DNA of 64,000 nucleotides from Gilvimarinus gilvus (GTDB lineage: Bacteria; Pseudomonadota; Gammaproteobacteria; Pseudomonadales; Cellvibrionaceae), in assembly GCF_030518155.1 (NCBI RefSeq), contig NZ_JAULRU010000220.1, forward strand, positions 102,603 to 166,602, written 5' to 3'. Below are positions 62,245 through 64,000 of the stretch, one piece after another. The notes under the pieces are model-generated. The model was not told where the DNA came from. It saw nothing but the letters and a program-made list of their open reading frames with translations, and did no database searches. The position numbers and the translations under genes are program-made. Each line of letters starts with the position of its first letter. Within the stretch, counting starts at the first letter, position 1.

Positions 62245-63255
62245 TTAATGATGGGAGCGTGCATTAGCGTTGTGCTTGTCGTTATTGATTGTGGCTGGGG
62301 AAGCTAATGCGTCTGCAATGGTTTGGGCCCGGTGACGTATCAGTGAGATTAAAGGCTCAGGGCCGATTATTTGTGCTCCCGGCAAAAAACCCAGCACCCG
62401 ACTCGCGGCGGTGGCGAGATCTACTGCTTTAAAAGCCACTTCAACGCTGCCGTCTGTGTGCTCGGTCATGTTATCCCAGCAGCAAGGGTGATCCTTCGCC
62501 ACCGCCGCATAATCTGGCGGGAACCGCAGTTGCACCTCCGTGGGGGGCGGCTGCTGGTTGCCCTCCCAGGTGAGGAAATCGTCTGGGTTAAAACCTTCGG
62601 GCCGGGCAAAGGTTTGCGGCAGCACTTCAAGTGCCTCGATACGATCTACCCGAAAAGAGCGAATGGCCGAGCGCAGCTGACAATAAGCAACGCAATACTG
62701 TTGCCCCCAACTGTAAACCAACGCGTAGGGGTTTATACGGCGCTTGAGCGCGAACTCTTCGCCGCGACCACGATAGATAATGTCGACCTCGTGCCGGTTA
62801 CGGGTGGCATTGCAGATATCGTGCAAACGATCGTTATCAACACTCGGGTTCATGCGGGGCATACCGCGCGTCAGTAGACTTTCTTTGGCCCAGTCGATTT
62901 CCGCTAACTGATCATGGGGCAGAACATTGGCAATTTTGCTTAAGGCGCTTTGCGCAGCGGGCCGAAACAAGCGCCCCCAGGATCGCTCCACCATTTCTGT
63001 ACCCAGATAAACGGCAACCGCCTCTTCAGCGCTCAACATCAATGGAGGCATCCGGTACCCCCGCACCAGCGAGTATCCACCATGGGTGCCGCGCTCCGCG
63101 TATACCGGCACTCCCATATCTTCCAACATACCGATATAGCGCTGAATGGTCCGCACCGATACGTCGAGCGACTGCGCCAACCTGGAGGCCGGTGAATTCG
63201 GTTCACGTTGCAACAACATAATTAGGTTAATCAATCGGCTCGCGGTGCTTGCCAT
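62245..63255 (-). CDS. YafY-type WYL-domain transcriptional regulator
   Basis: A 336-residue regulator: helix-turn-helix at the N-terminus (SRLINLIMLLQREPNSPASRLAQSLDVSVRTIQRYIGMLEDMGVPV) and a WYL-like domain (RINPYALVYSWGQQYCVAYCQLRSAIRSFRVDRIEAL). WYL regulators bind nucleotides or other ligands and often control repair or defence genes. The family sequence reads F/W-G/A-Y here. ATG 63255 follows GGAG. Target unknown. Confidence 0.9.
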   Translation of the reverse strand: MASTASRLINLIMLLQREPNSPASRLAQSLDVSVRTIQRYIGMLEDMGVPVYAERGTHGGYSLVRGYRMPPLMLSAEEAVAVYLGTEMVERSWGRLFRPAAQSALSKIANVLPHDQLAEIDWAKESLLTRGMPRMNPSVDNDRLHDICNATRNRHEVDIIYRGRGEEFALKRRINPYALVYSWGQQYCVAYCQLRSAIRSFRVDRIEALEVLPQTFARPEGFNPDDFLTWEGNQQPPPTEVQLRFPPDYAAVAKDHPCCWDNMTEHTDGSVEVAFKAVDLATAASRVLGFLPGAQIIGPEPLISLIRHRAQTIADALASPATINNDKHNANARSHH

Positions 63256-63394
63256 GTCGCTCTCCAGAGTCAGTGAGTCGATCACTTGATGGGCTCACAT
63301 TGTTTTATTTACTCTAGCAACAATATACGACAGATATTGACGCAAATCGCCCTTAGGCTACACCCAACGAGAAAATAGTTGCAGTGGCGCCATT

Positions 63395-63823
63395 CTAGTT
63401 GGGAAGCAACTGGGGCTCACCTCTCATTCTCTGGGGTGCGCAAGGGGCATCTGTCGGCGACAGAGGGCCACAACCAATGCAGCTATCGAGCTGATCACAC
63501 AGTGCCAGCAGGGTGTCGATGCGCGATTGCAAAGAACTGCGCCAGTGCGAGGATAAACGTTGCCAGTCTTTTAAGGCTGGCATCGAGTGCTCAGGTAACT
63601 CGGCAAGTGCATCGGAGATGGCACCCAAATCAATGCTGGTGCTTTGTGCGACTTTGATCATTGCCGCTACACGCAATACCCGGCGCTGATAGCGACGCTG
63701 GTGGACCCCAGTGCGCCACAGTGAATCAGGCCGCGAGATTCGTAAAGTGTAGTGCTGATATCGCGATGCCACTGCGACCACCGCTAATTCGAGCTTTGCG
63801 GTGGGCTGACGAGTAGAAGACAT
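63395..63823 (-). pseudogene. Frameshifted soxR pseudogene (MerR family)
   Basis: The frame starting at 63823 ends with the SoxR core: QRRYQRRVLRVAAMIKVAQ, LSSHWRSSLQSRIDTLLAL and DSCIGCG. Upstream, other frames read RSGIAISALHF then YESRGLIH, the SoxR helix-turn-helix, so the reading frame must shift three times. Near the iron-sulfur site the third Cys of CxxCxCxxxxxC is replaced by Pro, and a further base loss shifts TGC CCC TTG CGC out of frame. The HTH is also shortened. It cannot make functional SoxR. Sequencing error is possible but not for all four defects together. The open frame reaches 63395; the ancestral frame would end at 63417. Confidence 0.7.
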
Positions 63824-63835
63824 AATGGGGTGCCC

Positions 63836-64000
63836 TAGCAGGCTGTAGACCTAAGGAGCCTCTGATCAAGTCTCCAGTGGTCTCTGCGCGAGTCAAAACG
63901 TTCACTCGGCAAGGCGCGCTTCGCAGGCAATGGCCATAGTCCTTGGCAAGAGGTGCAACACAGCGGATGGACGTTTTGGCCGCGCCCTTCGGGGCTTGCA
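63836..64000 (+). repeat. Repeat starting TAGCAGGCTGTAG, running off the window
   Basis: After TAGCAGGCTGTAGACC the sequence continues without a gene, with CAAAACGTTCA and TGGACGTTTTG as inverted arms and GC-rich hairpins (GCGCGCTTCG, CCGCGCCCTTCGGGG). Its start shares the dispersed end motif, its body differs from the 17261 element. It may be a second repeat family or a boundary of a larger feature beyond the window. Confidence 0.45.

Noticed and set aside
1..64000. tRNA, rRNA, prophage or intact insertion sequence
   Set aside because: Scanning by eye found no tRNA T-loop pattern with matching arms, no integrase, transposase or phage structural gene.

Overview
This window is about 64 kb of chromosome from a Gram-negative gammaproteobacterium. 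Outer-membrane proteins, TonB-dependent uptake, MsrPQ, DsbB, MetE/MetR, three GGDEF diguanylate cyclases and secreted glycoside hydrolases together suggest a marine polysaccharide degrader of the Cellvibrionales type (Saccharophagus, Teredinibacter, Simiduia and relatives). That placement is inference from gene content. I saw no rRNA, tRNA, CRISPR array, prophage or intact insertion sequence.

Layout. 0.2-9.1 kb: a propeller-sensor diguanylate cyclase, a degraded Fic-like remnant, a membrane-anchored coiled-coil protein, an acyltransferase-3 membrane protein, a secreted CIA30-like protein, a sigma factor fused to a large membrane domain, and a putative lipoprotein. 9.3-15.2 kb: a thioesterase facing a five-gene minus-strand cluster (K+ channel-like protein, DUF2955, HlyD/EmrA adaptor, NodT-type outer-membrane channel, AI-2E family permease). 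15.4-26.5 kb: a CACHE-like diguanylate cyclase, a 268-bp MITE-like element, a Crp-type regulator, an SDR and a VTT membrane protein, a lone solute-binding protein, a QEGLA-motif protein with a 2OG-Fe(II) oxygenase, an MBL hydrolase, a LysR regulator divergent from a GST/NTF2-like/tautomerase cluster, and triosephosphate isomerase. 26.8-28.8 kb: an ECF sigma / anti-sigma-like / DUF4252 / DUF4252 operon closed by a strong terminator.

28.9-40 kb carries carbohydrate and envelope genes: a GH5 lipoprotein, a PBP7-type endopeptidase, a DUF2780 protein, a GH31 enzyme and a six-hairpin glycosidase, an outer-membrane porin-like protein overlapping a cupredoxin, and an esterase. 40-43.3 kb: divergent metR and metE. 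43.4-50.4 kb: a small lipoprotein, CYTH protein, DsbB, HAD phosphatase, RecQ and a 7TMR-DISM diguanylate cyclase. 50.4-55.3 kb: a response regulator and a multi-PAS histidine kinase whose N-terminus resembles the ethylene-receptor sensor, then an SPFH/NfeD pair. 55.5-63.8 kb: a secreted beta-propeller protein, a TonB-dependent siderophore receptor under a Fur-box-like palindrome, MsrQ/MsrP, a YafY-type WYL regulator, and a frameshifted soxR pseudogene.

The items most worth a second look are the sigma factor with a C-terminal membrane domain carrying Gly-spaced pentads, beside a nested palindrome; the ethylene-receptor-like kinase with its response regulator; the dispersed repeat ending in TAGCAGGCTGTTG; an array of Shine-Dalgarno-like 16-mers before a lipoprotein gene; and the dead soxR. 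No single block is proven to be a new system.
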